Source: Ga0077560 sp046330435 (lineage in GTDB: Bacteria > Actinomycetota > Thermoleophilia > Miltoncostaeales > Miltoncostaeaceae). Taken from it: a stretch of DNA of 64,000 nucleotides. This document shows, in pieces, positions 34,186 to 41,982 of this stretch; positions within the stretch are counted from its first letter, which is position 1; the number at the start of each line of letters is the position of its first letter. Location of the stretch: assembly GCA_046330435.1 (NCBI GenBank), contig JAXLST010000007.1:124001-188000 (forward strand), in the 5' to 3' direction. The notes below the pieces were generated by a model. The model worked only from the letters and a program-made list of their open reading frames with translations. It searched no databases and had not been told where the DNA came from. A program made the translations under genes and the position numbers.

Positions 34186-34698
34186 TCAGTCCCGGGTGCG
34201 CCCCGCCACCGCATCCTCCAGCCGTGCCAGGGCGGCGTGCACGTCCCGCAGCGCGCCGCGGACGTCGTGCAGGTCCCCGCCGATCTCCCCGACCGCCAGC
34301 CGCACCGACGCGACCTCGCGGGCCAGGTACTCCGCCTCGGTCTGGGTGCGGTCCGCGATCTGCCGGTCGCGCTCGCCGTGGAGCCGGTCCCGGTCGGCCT
34401 GCCGCGTCTGCGCCAGCAGGATCAGCGGCGCGGCGTACGCGGCCTGCAGCGACAGGGCGAGGGTGAGCAGGATGAACGGGTACTCGTCGAACCGCAGTGA
34501 CGGCACCACCGCGTTCAGGATGATCCACACCACCACCACGACGGTCTGGAACACCAGGAACCGGGCGGTGCCGATGAGACGCGCCACCCCCTCCGAGAAG
34601 CGGCCGAACGCCTCCGGGTCGTAGTGCGGCTGCAGGACCAGGCTGCGGCGGGGCGCCGACAGCGGCCGGCGCCGCCGCAGCGTCAGCGGGATGTTCAC
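34186..34698 (-). CDS. DUF1003 membrane protein
   Basis: 170 aa with two membrane segments (near FLVFQTVVVVVWIILNAV and FILLTLALSLQAAYAAPLIL), flanked by the family features LIGTARFLVFQ, FDEYPF and LLAQTRQADRDR. A C-terminal helical tail of about 70 residues follows. The GTG start overlaps the stop of the MgtE-like gene (GTGA). DUF1003 proteins travel with membrane-less MgtE homologues in actinobacteria, which hints at a two-part magnesium or cation system, not proven. Confidence 0.85.
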   Translation of the reverse strand: MNIPLTLRRRRPLSAPRRSLVLQPHYDPEAFGRFSEGVARLIGTARFLVFQTVVVVVWIILNAVVPSLRFDEYPFILLTLALSLQAAYAAPLILLAQTRQADRDRLHGERDRQIADRTQTEAEYLAREVASVRLAVGEIGGDLHDVRGALRDVHAALARLEDAVAGRTRD

Positions 34699-35945
34699 GG
34701 TGCCTCCTCCCCGGAAGCGGTGTCGCGGGCGGACCTCCAGCCCTTGGGCAGCAGCGCGTCCAGCACGTCGTCCACGCTCACGGCCCCCAGCAGGCGCCCC
34801 GCCGCGTCGCACACGGGCGCGGCCAGCAGGTTCTCCGCGGCCAGGTGCTCGGCCACCAGCATCGCGGGGGCGTCGGGCGTCAGCGGGTCGGGCGCGGCGG
34901 GGTCGATGCAGGTCGCCGCGAGGGCGGAGGGCGGCTCCCGCAGCAGCCGCTGGAAGTGGGCGGTGCCCAGCAGCGGGCCGGTGGGGGTCTCCGCCGGCGG
35001 CCGCACGACGTAGACCTGGGCGGCGAGCGACGGCGGCAGCTCCCGCTTGCGCAGCCGGGCCAGGGCCTCGGCCACCGTGGCGTTCGGCGGCAGCACGACC
35101 GGCTCGGGGTTCATGAGGCCGCCGGCCGTGTCGGGCCGGTACTCCAGCAGGCGCCGCACCGGCGCGGCCTCCTCCGGCTCCATCGCCGACAGCAGGTCCG
35201 CGCGCTCCACCGCGGGGATCTCCCCGAGGAGGTCGGCGGCGTCGTCGGGGTTCATGGCGTCCAGCAGGTCGCCGGCGCGCTCACGGCCCAGGTGGCGCAG
35301 CAGCCGGGCCTGCACGTCTTCGGGGAGTTCCTCCAGCACGTCCGCGGCGCGCTCGTCCTCCAGTGCCCCCAGCAGCTCCGCGGCGTCCCGGTCCCCCAGG
35401 CCCATCACGGTGGAGGCGACCTCGGCGGGGCGCAGCTGCCCGAGGGCGGCGGCCCGGGCCAGGGCATCCGGGGCGGTCATCCCCAGGCCGGACAGCTCGT
35501 CCCAGTCCACCACCCGGTGGTCGCGCCGCAGCCGCGCCCCGGCCGGCACGACGTCGGCGCTCACCAGGCACCAGCCGGTGCCGTCCTGGCTGCGTGAGAC
35601 CCCCACGTCGTTCACCCGCACCCGCTCGCCCGCGGGGCTGAGGGTGCCGACCCGGTCCAGCAGCTCGCCGAGCACCAGCACCTCCCCCGGCCGCCGCTCG
35701 AACCGCCGCAGGCTCACCCGCGCGCTCGAGAGGCGGGCGCCCTGGTCGTCCAGCGCCTCCAGGCGGCCGGCGCTGACGAAGATGGGGCGGCGGCGCACGC
35801 GCACCACCACGCCCAGCACGGGGGCGCCCGGCAGGCCGGGTGCGGCGACGACGTCCGCGAGGCGGCCGACGCGCTCGCCCGACGGGTCGAGGACCGCGAG
35901 TCCCGCGAGGCGGGAGGCGAACACCGGCGCGGGGGAACGGCCCAT
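34695..35945 (-). CDS. PRC-barrel / MgtE N-domain / CBS protein without membrane domain
   Basis: 416 aa. Residues 10-140 contain two PRC-barrel-like stretches (LAGLAVLDPSGERVGRLAD, VRVNDVGVSRSQDGTG). Residues 165-265 are the MgtE N superhelix (DRDAAELLGALEDERAADVL, ERAGDLLDAMNPDDAADLLG). Two CBS motifs follow (YRPDTAGGLMNPEPVVLPPN, PVCDAAGRLLGAVSVDDVLD). The five-helix channel of MgtE is absent, so it cannot itself transport magnesium. It probably senses it and acts through the DUF1003 protein. It starts at the ATG at 35945; the longer open frame upstream lies antisense to flagellar genes. Confidence 0.85.
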   Translation of the reverse strand: MGRSPAPVFASRLAGLAVLDPSGERVGRLADVVAAPGLPGAPVLGVVVRVRRRPIFVSAGRLEALDDQGARLSSARVSLRRFERRPGEVLVLGELLDRVGTLSPAGERVRVNDVGVSRSQDGTGWCLVSADVVPAGARLRRDHRVVDWDELSGLGMTAPDALARAAALGQLRPAEVASTVMGLGDRDAAELLGALEDERAADVLEELPEDVQARLLRHLGRERAGDLLDAMNPDDAADLLGEIPAVERADLLSAMEPEEAAPVRRLLEYRPDTAGGLMNPEPVVLPPNATVAEALARLRKRELPPSLAAQVYVVRPPAETPTGPLLGTAHFQRLLREPPSALAATCIDPAAPDPLTPDAPAMLVAEHLAAENLLAAPVCDAAGRLLGAVSVDDVLDALLPKGWRSARDTASGEEAP

Positions 35946-36016
35946 GGGCGGAAGGTACCCGCCACGGCGGACCACACCCCGGGGCGTGACCGTCTCCATT
36001 CGCACGGTCCGCACCC

Positions 36017-36044
36017 TCAAGGTTGCGACGGGCCGGTCCGACAA
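36017..36044 (+). promoter_or_regulatory. Sigma-28-like promoter, fliS2-HDOD-flgB operon
   Basis: TCAA (36017-36020), 16 bases, TCCGACAA (36037-36044). The -10 differs from GCCGATAA at two positions. It lies in the 190-base divergent gap between the MgtE-like gene and the second fliS. Confidence 0.5.
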
Positions 36045-36136
36045 GGGGAGAGCCGGCCGGATGCACGCCGCGCGAAGCACCCCGGGGACGGATCCCCGCG
36101 TCCAGCAAGCCTCACCGACCGCGAGGTGAACCGAGG

Positions 36137-36505
36137 ATGCACGCCGATCCCCGCCTTGAGACCACCGAATCCGCCCGCCCCGACGAGCTCGTCCTGATGC
36201 TCTTCGAAGGGGCCGTGCGATTCGGCCGTCAGGCAGTTGCGGCGTACGACGCGGGCCGGGCTGACGCCGAGGCGAGCGTGGAGCGGGTCCGGGCGATCCT
36301 TCAGGAACTCGACCGGAATCTCGACCGCCGCGCGGGCACCATCGGGCGTCACCTGGGCGCGATCTACGACTACCTGCTCCGCCGGCTCGCGGGCCCCGAG
36401 GTGGGCCGCGACGCCATGTCCGAGGTCGTCTCCGACATCGAGACCCTCGCCCAGACCTGGTCCGTGCTCGTCGAGCGGCGCGACGCCGAGCTCGCCGCCG
36501 CGTAG
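36137..36505 (+). CDS. Second FliS-like protein
   Basis: 122 aa. FliS features: RPDELVLMLFEGAVRFGRQA, VRAILQELDRNLDRRAGTIG, LGAIYDYLLRRLAG. It is clearly divergent from the fliS at 29109. It lies at the head of the basal-body operon, not near fliD. It may serve a different exported substrate or regulate assembly, which is a guess. The ATG at 36137 has CCGAGG upstream. The gap to the HDOD gene is 37 bases. Confidence 0.75.
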   Translation: MHADPRLETTESARPDELVLMLFEGAVRFGRQAVAAYDAGRADAEASVERVRAILQELDRNLDRRAGTIGRHLGAIYDYLLRRLAGPEVGRDAMSEVVSDIETLAQTWSVLVERRDAELAAA

Positions 36506-36542
36506 GCGACCCACCCCGGCAACCCCCCACCACGGGAACACG

Positions 36543-37397
36543 ATGGCAGTCACCAGACTCACACCGGAGGAGGTCGTCGCCTCCATCGCGGAGCTCCCGC
36601 CGATGCCCGCCAGCATCAGCGAGGTCATCTCCGCGTGCGACGACCAGGACATGACCGTGGGCCAGCTGTCGCAGGTCGTCCTGCGCGACCAGAGCCTCAC
36701 CGCGAACATCCTGAAGCTCGCCAACAGTGCCTTCTACGGCCACGCCCGCCGCGTGACGACGGTGACCGAGGCCGTGGTGCTGCTGGGCTTCTCCGCCATC
36801 AAGAGCCTGGCGATCTCCAGCCACACGGCGCGCCTGCTCAACCGGTCCCTGCCGGGCTACGGCCTGCAGGCCGGGGAGCTGTGGCACCACTCGATGTGCG
36901 TGGCGTTCACCGCCCGCCGCGTCGCGGTGGAGGTCCACCTGGCGCCGGTGGAGGAGGCCTTCGTGGCCGGCCTGCTGCTCGACATCGGCAAGACCGTCCT
37001 GTCCAGCCACCTGGAGACCGCCTTCGGCGAGATCTCCCGGCTGGCGCAGGAGCGGCGCGAGCCGTTCCACCACATCGAGGCGGAGCTCCTGGGCTTCGAC
37101 CACGCCGAGCTGGGCGCCCGCATCGCCGCGAAGTGGAGCTTCCCCCCGGAGCTGGAGGAGGCGATCCGCTACCACCACGACCCGGAGCAGGCGAGCCTCA
37201 AGCCGATGCTCTCGCACGTGGTCCACGTCTCGGACGTGGCCTGCACGATGCTCGGGCAGGGGATCGGCGGCGACGGCCTGGCGTACGACGTGTGCCCGGC
37301 ATCGCTGGAGGCGCTCGGCTTCGACCAGGAGCGGATGATGCGCCTGATGGACGAGATCGCGCCGCTGCTCGACAGCACCGCGTTCGGGATCGACTGA
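36543..37397 (+). CDS. HDOD domain signalling protein
   Basis: 284 aa, a single HDOD domain (about 15-210): ELPPMPASISEVISACDD, LRDQSLTANILKLANSAFYG, VTEAVVLLGFSAIKSLAIS, HHSMCVAFTARRVAVE and AGLLLDIGKTVLS. HDOD proteins are catalytically silent HD relatives used as signalling scaffolds. In Xanthomonas and Campylobacter such proteins affect flagellar gene expression. Sitting 18 bases before flgB in the same operon, it likely links a signal to flagellar assembly. Confidence 0.85.
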   Translation: MAVTRLTPEEVVASIAELPPMPASISEVISACDDQDMTVGQLSQVVLRDQSLTANILKLANSAFYGHARRVTTVTEAVVLLGFSAIKSLAISSHTARLLNRSLPGYGLQAGELWHHSMCVAFTARRVAVEVHLAPVEEAFVAGLLLDIGKTVLSSHLETAFGEISRLAQERREPFHHIEAELLGFDHAELGARIAAKWSFPPELEEAIRYHHDPEQASLKPMLSHVVHVSDVACTMLGQGIGGDGLAYDVCPASLEALGFDQERMMRLMDEIAPLLDSTAFGID

Positions 37398-37415
37398 GAA
37401 AGCCAGGGAGGGCCC

Positions 37416-37826
37416 GTGTTCGACGACATCACCACCGTCACGCTCACCGCCGCCATGCGCGGCGCCTCGATGCGGCAGACGGCGCTCGCGCAGAACATCG
37501 CGAACGCCGACACGCCGGGGTACAAGCGCGTGGACGTGAACTTCGAGGGTGCGCTCGCCGACGCGCTCGAGGCGGACCGCGCGGAGATCGCCCGGAACCG
37601 CTCCATCGAGGCGCCGGCAGCGTTCGGGCCGCGCGAGCGGGCCCTGGACTCGGTGCAGCCGGAGGTGACCCGCGACACGGCGTCCACGATCCGCGTGGAC
37701 GGCAGCAACGTCGACCCGGACAACGAGATGTCCGAGCTCGCCGCCAACCAGCTCTCGTACAACACGGTGACCGCGCTGCTCGACTCGCGGTTCTCGCAGA
37801 TGCGCGCCGTGATCGCGGGCCGCTAG
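37416..37826 (+). CDS. flgB: Proximal rod protein FlgB
   Basis: 136 aa, the usual length. The rod-protein N-terminal motif is AMRGASMRQTALAQNIANAD followed by TPGYKRVDVNFE. The C-terminal heptad region ends ELAANQLSYNTVTALLDSRF. It is exported without a cleaved signal and forms part of the rod in the cell envelope. GTG start with AGGGAGG upstream. First of flgB-flgC-fliE-fliF-fliG-fliH-fliI. Confidence 0.92.
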   Translation: MFDDITTVTLTAAMRGASMRQTALAQNIANADTPGYKRVDVNFEGALADALEADRAEIARNRSIEAPAAFGPRERALDSVQPEVTRDTASTIRVDGSNVDPDNEMSELAANQLSYNTVTALLDSRFSQMRAVIAGR

Positions 37827-37860
37827 GCCCGGGGAACCCAGGGACAGGGGAAGGGATCAC

Positions 37861-38310
37861 ATGGGCATCTACCCGGCACTCGGGATCAGCGCGACGGGCC
37901 TCGCCGCCCAGCGCCTGCGCATGGACGTCATCGCGAACAACCTCGCGAACGTGGACAGCACGACCGGCGTCGGCCAGGCGTACCGCCGCAAGGTGGTGGT
38001 CATGAGCGAGGCGCCGAACGGCGTCCAGTTCCGCATCCCGCGCCCCGCGGGCGACACCTCCGCGGGCGCCGCCGGCGACCTGCACGGCGTGGACGTCCAG
38101 CAGATCGCGGAGGACGGCAGCGACCTGCGCAAGGTCTACGACCCGGGCAACCCGCTCGCCGACCAGCAGGGGTACGTGACCAAGCCGAACGTGAACCCGG
38201 TCACCGAGATGGTGGACATGGTCGCCGCGAGCCGCAGCTACCAGGCGAACGTGACGGCCTTCGAGGCCACCAAGAACATGGCCAAGGAAGCCCTGAGGTT
38301 GCTCAAGTGA
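37861..38310 (+). CDS. flgC: Proximal rod protein FlgC
   Basis: 149 aa. Both diagnostic ends are present: ISATGLAAQRLRMDVIANNL plus ANVDSTTG at the start, and PNVNPVTEMVDMVAASRSYQ plus ANVTAFEATKNMAKEAL at the end. Rod component next to FlgB. It begins at an ATG with GGGGAAGGG upstream, and its stop overlaps the fliE GTG. Confidence 0.93.
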   Translation: MGIYPALGISATGLAAQRLRMDVIANNLANVDSTTGVGQAYRRKVVVMSEAPNGVQFRIPRPAGDTSAGAAGDLHGVDVQQIAEDGSDLRKVYDPGNPLADQQGYVTKPNVNPVTEMVDMVAASRSYQANVTAFEATKNMAKEALRLLK

Positions 38311-38675
38311 TCGCTCCCATCGCAGGCATCGGCGACGTCGGCGGCACCAGCGCGTCGATGGCCGCCCAGATCGCCGCGGCGTCCGCGATGCCGGCGCCGA
38401 TGGCCCCGCTGCAGGTCGCCCCGGTCGGTGCGGACGCGTCGAGCACGCCCGCCACGGGCGGCTTCGGCACGCTGCTGACCCGCGCGATCAGCGGCCTGAA
38501 CGACCAGGTCAACACCGCCGACCGGATGCAGCAGCTCGCCGCCACCGGCCAGCTGTCGGACCCGCAGATGGCGATCGTGGAGACCACCAAGGCGGAGCTG
38601 GCGCTCAGCACCGCCCTGCAGGTGCGGAACAAGCTCGTGGAGGGCTGGCAGGAGCTCTCCCGGATGTCGGTCTGA
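38307..38675 (+). CDS. fliE: Hook-basal body complex protein FliE
   Basis: 122 aa. FliE joins the MS ring to the rod. The C-terminal half carries the family signature: GFGTLLTRAISGLNDQVNTA, MQQLAATGQLSDPQMAIVET, KAELALSTALQVRNKLVEGW, QELSRM. The Ala-rich N-terminus is variable. GTG start overlapping the flgC stop (GTGA). Confidence 0.9.
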   Translation: MIAPIAGIGDVGGTSASMAAQIAAASAMPAPMAPLQVAPVGADASSTPATGGFGTLLTRAISGLNDQVNTADRMQQLAATGQLSDPQMAIVETTKAELALSTALQVRNKLVEGWQELSRMSV

Positions 38676-38689
38676 TCGGAGCCTGATCC

Positions 38690-40264
38690 GTGGGTGCACT
38701 CGGCAAGGCGACGGCGTTCTGGACGGGGCTCTCGGGCCCCGGGCGCCGGCTCATCATCGGGGCGGGCGTCATCTTCGCCGTCGGCCTCTTCATGTTGTTC
38801 CGCCTGTCGGGGCAGACCGACTACGCGACCCTGGCCACCACCCAGACCACCGCGGACGCCGCGGCGATCACGTCGGAGCTCGGTGCCCAGAACATCCCGT
38901 TCCGCACCCGCGACGGCGGCACCACCATCCAGGTGCCGGCCGGCCAGCTCGACCAGGCCCGGCTGGGGCTCGCCTCCAGCAACCTGCTGTCGGGCGGCGG
39001 CGCGAAGGTCGGCTACGAGATCTTCGACAAGCAGGGCTGGGGCGCCACCGACTTCACCCAGCGCGTGAACCTCACGCGGGCGATGGAGGGCGAGCTGTCG
39101 CGCACCATCGGCCAGCTGGACCAGGTCCAGAGCGCCGACGTGAAGATCGCGATGCCCAACGAGCGCCTGTTCACGAACGACCAGAAGCCCACCACCGCCA
39201 GCGTGGTGGTGAACCTGGTCCCGGGCGCGACCCTGGACTCCAGCCAGGTGACGGGCGTGAGCCGCCTCGTCGCCATGGCCGTTCCGGGCTTGGACGCCAA
39301 GAACGTCACGATCACCGACACCCAGGGCAACATCCTCAACGGCTCCGGCGATGACAGCGTGTCGGCGGCGGCGAACACCCGCCTCGCCCTGGAGGCCGAG
39401 TACGAGCGCAAGACCCAGGCCAAGCTCGACGCGATGCTCGCGGCGACCCTGGGCCCGGGCAAGGCCGTGGTCGCGGTGAACGCGGTCCTGGATCTGAACA
39501 AGAGCTCCAGCGTGGCCGAGGACTACGACCCCCGCAAGGAGGGCAAGGTCCCGCTCCAGAGCGACATCACCGACGAGACGCTCGACTCCAAGGGCGGCAC
39601 GGGCGGCGGGACCGTCGGCGCGTCGGCGAACAGCCCGGGCAACACGTTCCCGGCGACGACCAGCGGCAACGGGACCACCAAGTACACCAAGAAGTCGGAT
39701 CAGACCCAGAACGGCGTCGACCGCACCGTCACGAACACCGAGAACACGGGCGGAACGCTCGTGCGGCAGACGGTCTCCGTTCAGGTCTCGGACGAGTTCA
39801 AGTCCCAGCTCCCGACGATCCAGAAGGCCGTCGAGGCTGCGGTGGGGTACGACAACACGAACCGGAACGACCTGGTGACTGTCCAGGCCGTGCCCTTCGC
39901 CAAGGACGCCCTGGCACCCAAGAACGCGGCCGGCGCCGCCTCGACGTCGACGGCTGCGGGCGGCGGCCTCGACATCATGGGCATCGCCAAGATGGCCGCG
40001 GCCGGGATCGGGCTCCTGATGATCCTGATGATGGCCCGCAAGTCGCTCAAGCGCCGCCAGAGCGAGCTGGAGAAGGCCCTGCCGGAGCTGCTGGCCCGGG
40101 GTCCCGTCCCCGTGGCGGAGCTCACCGGCGGAGCCGGCGCCGCACCGCGCCGCCTGGAGGGGGAGACCAAGACCCCGGTGGAGCGGCAGATGGAGGACCT
40201 CGCCCTCCGCAAGCCCGATGACATGGCCAAGCTCATGCGCAGCTGGCTGATCGAACGCAGGTAG
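38690..40264 (+). CDS. fliF: Flagellar MS-ring protein FliF
   Basis: 524 aa. Membrane segments at both ends (RLIIGAGVIFAVGLFMLF near 20-40 and AAAGIGLLMILMMA near 435-450) enclose the periplasmic ring-building region: RTRDGGTTIQVPAGQLDQAR, GAKVGYEIFDKQGWGATDFT, ELSRTIGQLDQVQSADVKIA and ASVVVNLVPGATL. The last 70 residues (EGETKTPVERQMEDLALRKP, DDMAKLMRSWL) are the FliG-binding tail. GTG start at 38690. The stop is two bases before the fliG ATG. Confidence 0.93.
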   Translation: MGALGKATAFWTGLSGPGRRLIIGAGVIFAVGLFMLFRLSGQTDYATLATTQTTADAAAITSELGAQNIPFRTRDGGTTIQVPAGQLDQARLGLASSNLLSGGGAKVGYEIFDKQGWGATDFTQRVNLTRAMEGELSRTIGQLDQVQSADVKIAMPNERLFTNDQKPTTASVVVNLVPGATLDSSQVTGVSRLVAMAVPGLDAKNVTITDTQGNILNGSGDDSVSAAANTRLALEAEYERKTQAKLDAMLAATLGPGKAVVAVNAVLDLNKSSSVAEDYDPRKEGKVPLQSDITDETLDSKGGTGGGTVGASANSPGNTFPATTSGNGTTKYTKKSDQTQNGVDRTVTNTENTGGTLVRQTVSVQVSDEFKSQLPTIQKAVEAAVGYDNTNRNDLVTVQAVPFAKDALAPKNAAGAASTSTAAGGGLDIMGIAKMAAAGIGLLMILMMARKSLKRRQSELEKALPELLARGPVPVAELTGGAGAAPRRLEGETKTPVERQMEDLALRKPDDMAKLMRSWLIERR

Positions 40265-40266
40265 GC

Positions 40267-41286
40267 ATGAGCGCGCTTCCCGCAGACACCAAGCTGAGCG
40301 GCCGCCAGAAGGTCGCGATCGTGATCATCGCCCTGGGCCCCAAGGCCGGCGCCGAGGTGTTCAAGCACCTCAAGCAGGACGAGATCGACGAGCTCACCCT
40401 CGAGATCGCGAACCTGGGCCCCATCAGCATGGAGCTCAAGCAGAAGGTGCTGAACGAGTTCTACGAGACGGCCGTCGCGCAGAACTACATCACCGAGGGT
40501 GGCCTGGCCTACGCCCGGTCCGTGCTGGAGCAGGCCCTGGGCCCGGAGCGCGCCCACGAGGTGCTGGAGCGCCTCGCCGCCGCGATCCAGGTGTCGCCCT
40601 TCGAGTTCCTCAAGCGCACCGACGCGTCGCAGATCCTCAACGTGCTGCAGAACGAGCACCCGCAGACGATGGCCCTCATCCTCGCCTACCTGCCGCCGGA
40701 CACCGCCGGCCAGGTGGTGAGCAGCCTCCCGGCGGAGCTGCAGAGCGAGGTCGCGATGCGCCTGGCGCTGCTGGACCGCACCTCCCCGGAGGTCATCCGG
40801 GAGATCGAGAACGTGCTGGAGCGCAAGCTCAGCTCCGTCATCAACCAGGACTTCACCAGCGCCGGCGGCGTGAAGGCCCTGGTCGAGGTGCTCGGCAAGG
40901 TGGACCGCTCCACCGAGAAGACGATCCTGGAGAGCCTCGAGGAGCAGAGCCCGGAGCTCGCCGACGAGGTCCGCCGCCTCATGTTCCTGTTCGAGGACAT
41001 CGTCATGCTCGACGACCGCAGCATCCAGCAGGTGCTGCGCGAGGTGGACGGCAAGGACCTCTCGGTGGCCCTCAAGGGCCAGGGCGAGAACGTCCAGGAG
41101 AAGATCTTCAAGAACATGTCCTCCCGCGCCGCGGAGATCATCAAGGAGGACCTCGAGTTCATGGGCCCGGTCCGCGTGTCGCAGGTCGAGGAGGCCCAGC
41201 AGAAGATCGTCGCGGTCATCCGCAAGCTGGAGGACGCCGGCACGATCATCGTGGCGCGCGGCGGCGACGACGACCTCGTCGCGTAA
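40267..41286 (+). CDS. fliG: Motor switch protein FliG
   Basis: 339 aa. Conserved features: LSGRQKVAIVIIALGPKAGA, the EHPQ motif in LQNEHPQTMALILAYLPPD, and the C-terminal torque region IFKNMSSRAAEIIKEDLEFM with GPVRVSQVEEAQQKIV. FliG sits on FliF, interacts with MotA and sets rotation with FliM/FliY. The length is normal and no key motif is missing. Confidence 0.95.
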   Translation: MSALPADTKLSGRQKVAIVIIALGPKAGAEVFKHLKQDEIDELTLEIANLGPISMELKQKVLNEFYETAVAQNYITEGGLAYARSVLEQALGPERAHEVLERLAAAIQVSPFEFLKRTDASQILNVLQNEHPQTMALILAYLPPDTAGQVVSSLPAELQSEVAMRLALLDRTSPEVIREIENVLERKLSSVINQDFTSAGGVKALVEVLGKVDRSTEKTILESLEEQSPELADEVRRLMFLFEDIVMLDDRSIQQVLREVDGKDLSVALKGQGENVQEKIFKNMSSRAAEIIKEDLEFMGPVRVSQVEEAQQKIVAVIRKLEDAGTIIVARGGDDDLVA

Positions 41287-41295
41287 GGGGCCGGC

Positions 41296-41982
41296 GTGAA
41301 CCGTCGCAGCCCGATCCGCGGCGTCGTCCTCGGCGACGCCCACGAGGTCCGCCTCCGCGAGCAGCCCAACCGGCTGTCCCTGCTGGAGGCCGGCAGCGCC
41401 CAGGCGCTCGCCGCCCAGGCCGAGGCCGAGGCCAACGCGATCGTCGCGGAGGCCGAGATGGCCCGCGAGGCCGCCGTCGCCGACGGCTGGCGCGAGGGCT
41501 ACGAGGCCGGCATGGCCCAGGCCCGCGGGGAGATGCACGAGGCCGTCGCCGCCGCGATGGGCATCCTCGCCGCGATGGAGGCGGAGATCGCCGCCCTGCC
41601 GGACCGCCTGGCCCAGGAGGTCGCCGCGATCGGCCTGGAGACCGCGGCCCGCATCATGCGCGCCGAGCTCACCGCCCGGCCGGAGCGCGTCGTGGACGTC
41701 GCCCGCGGGGCGATCCGCCGCGCCACCGATCGCGACCGCCTGCTCGCGCACGTGAACCCCGCCGACCTGGCGGTCATGCGGGACGCGACGGACGGACTCA
41801 TCGACCAGATGGGCGGCATCCACCGGTTCGACGTCATCGAGGACCCGCGCATCGCGCCGGGCGGCGTGGTGCTGGAGACCCCCTCGGGTGACGTCGACGC
41901 CCGCCTGGAGAGCCAGCTCGCCCGGATCCTGGAGGGCATGTCCGCCCCGCCGGACGACGAGCTGGTCGAGCACGGCGCATGA
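41296..41982 (+). CDS. fliH: Flagellar export ATPase regulator FliH
   Basis: 228 aa. An Ala/Glu-rich helical N-terminal half (AQALAAQAEAEANAIVAEAE, MAREAAVADGWREGYEAG) is followed by the C-terminal FliH/YscL domain with LETAARIMRAELTARPERVV, VNPADLAVMRD and IEDPRIAPGGVVLETPSGDV. It forms the peripheral stalk on the FliI ATPase. GTG start. Its stop overlaps the fliI ATG by 4 bases. Confidence 0.88.
   Translation: MNRRSPIRGVVLGDAHEVRLREQPNRLSLLEAGSAQALAAQAEAEANAIVAEAEMAREAAVADGWREGYEAGMAQARGEMHEAVAAAMGILAAMEAEIAALPDRLAQEVAAIGLETAARIMRAELTARPERVVDVARGAIRRATDRDRLLAHVNPADLAVMRDATDGLIDQMGGIHRFDVIEDPRIAPGGVVLETPSGDVDARLESQLARILEGMSAPPDDELVEHGA

Noticed and set aside
34695..37226. MgtE-like protein extended to 843 residues
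   Set aside because: The extension is antisense to fliS2 and the HDOD gene and lacks domain sequence; the ATG at 35945 gives a normal protein.
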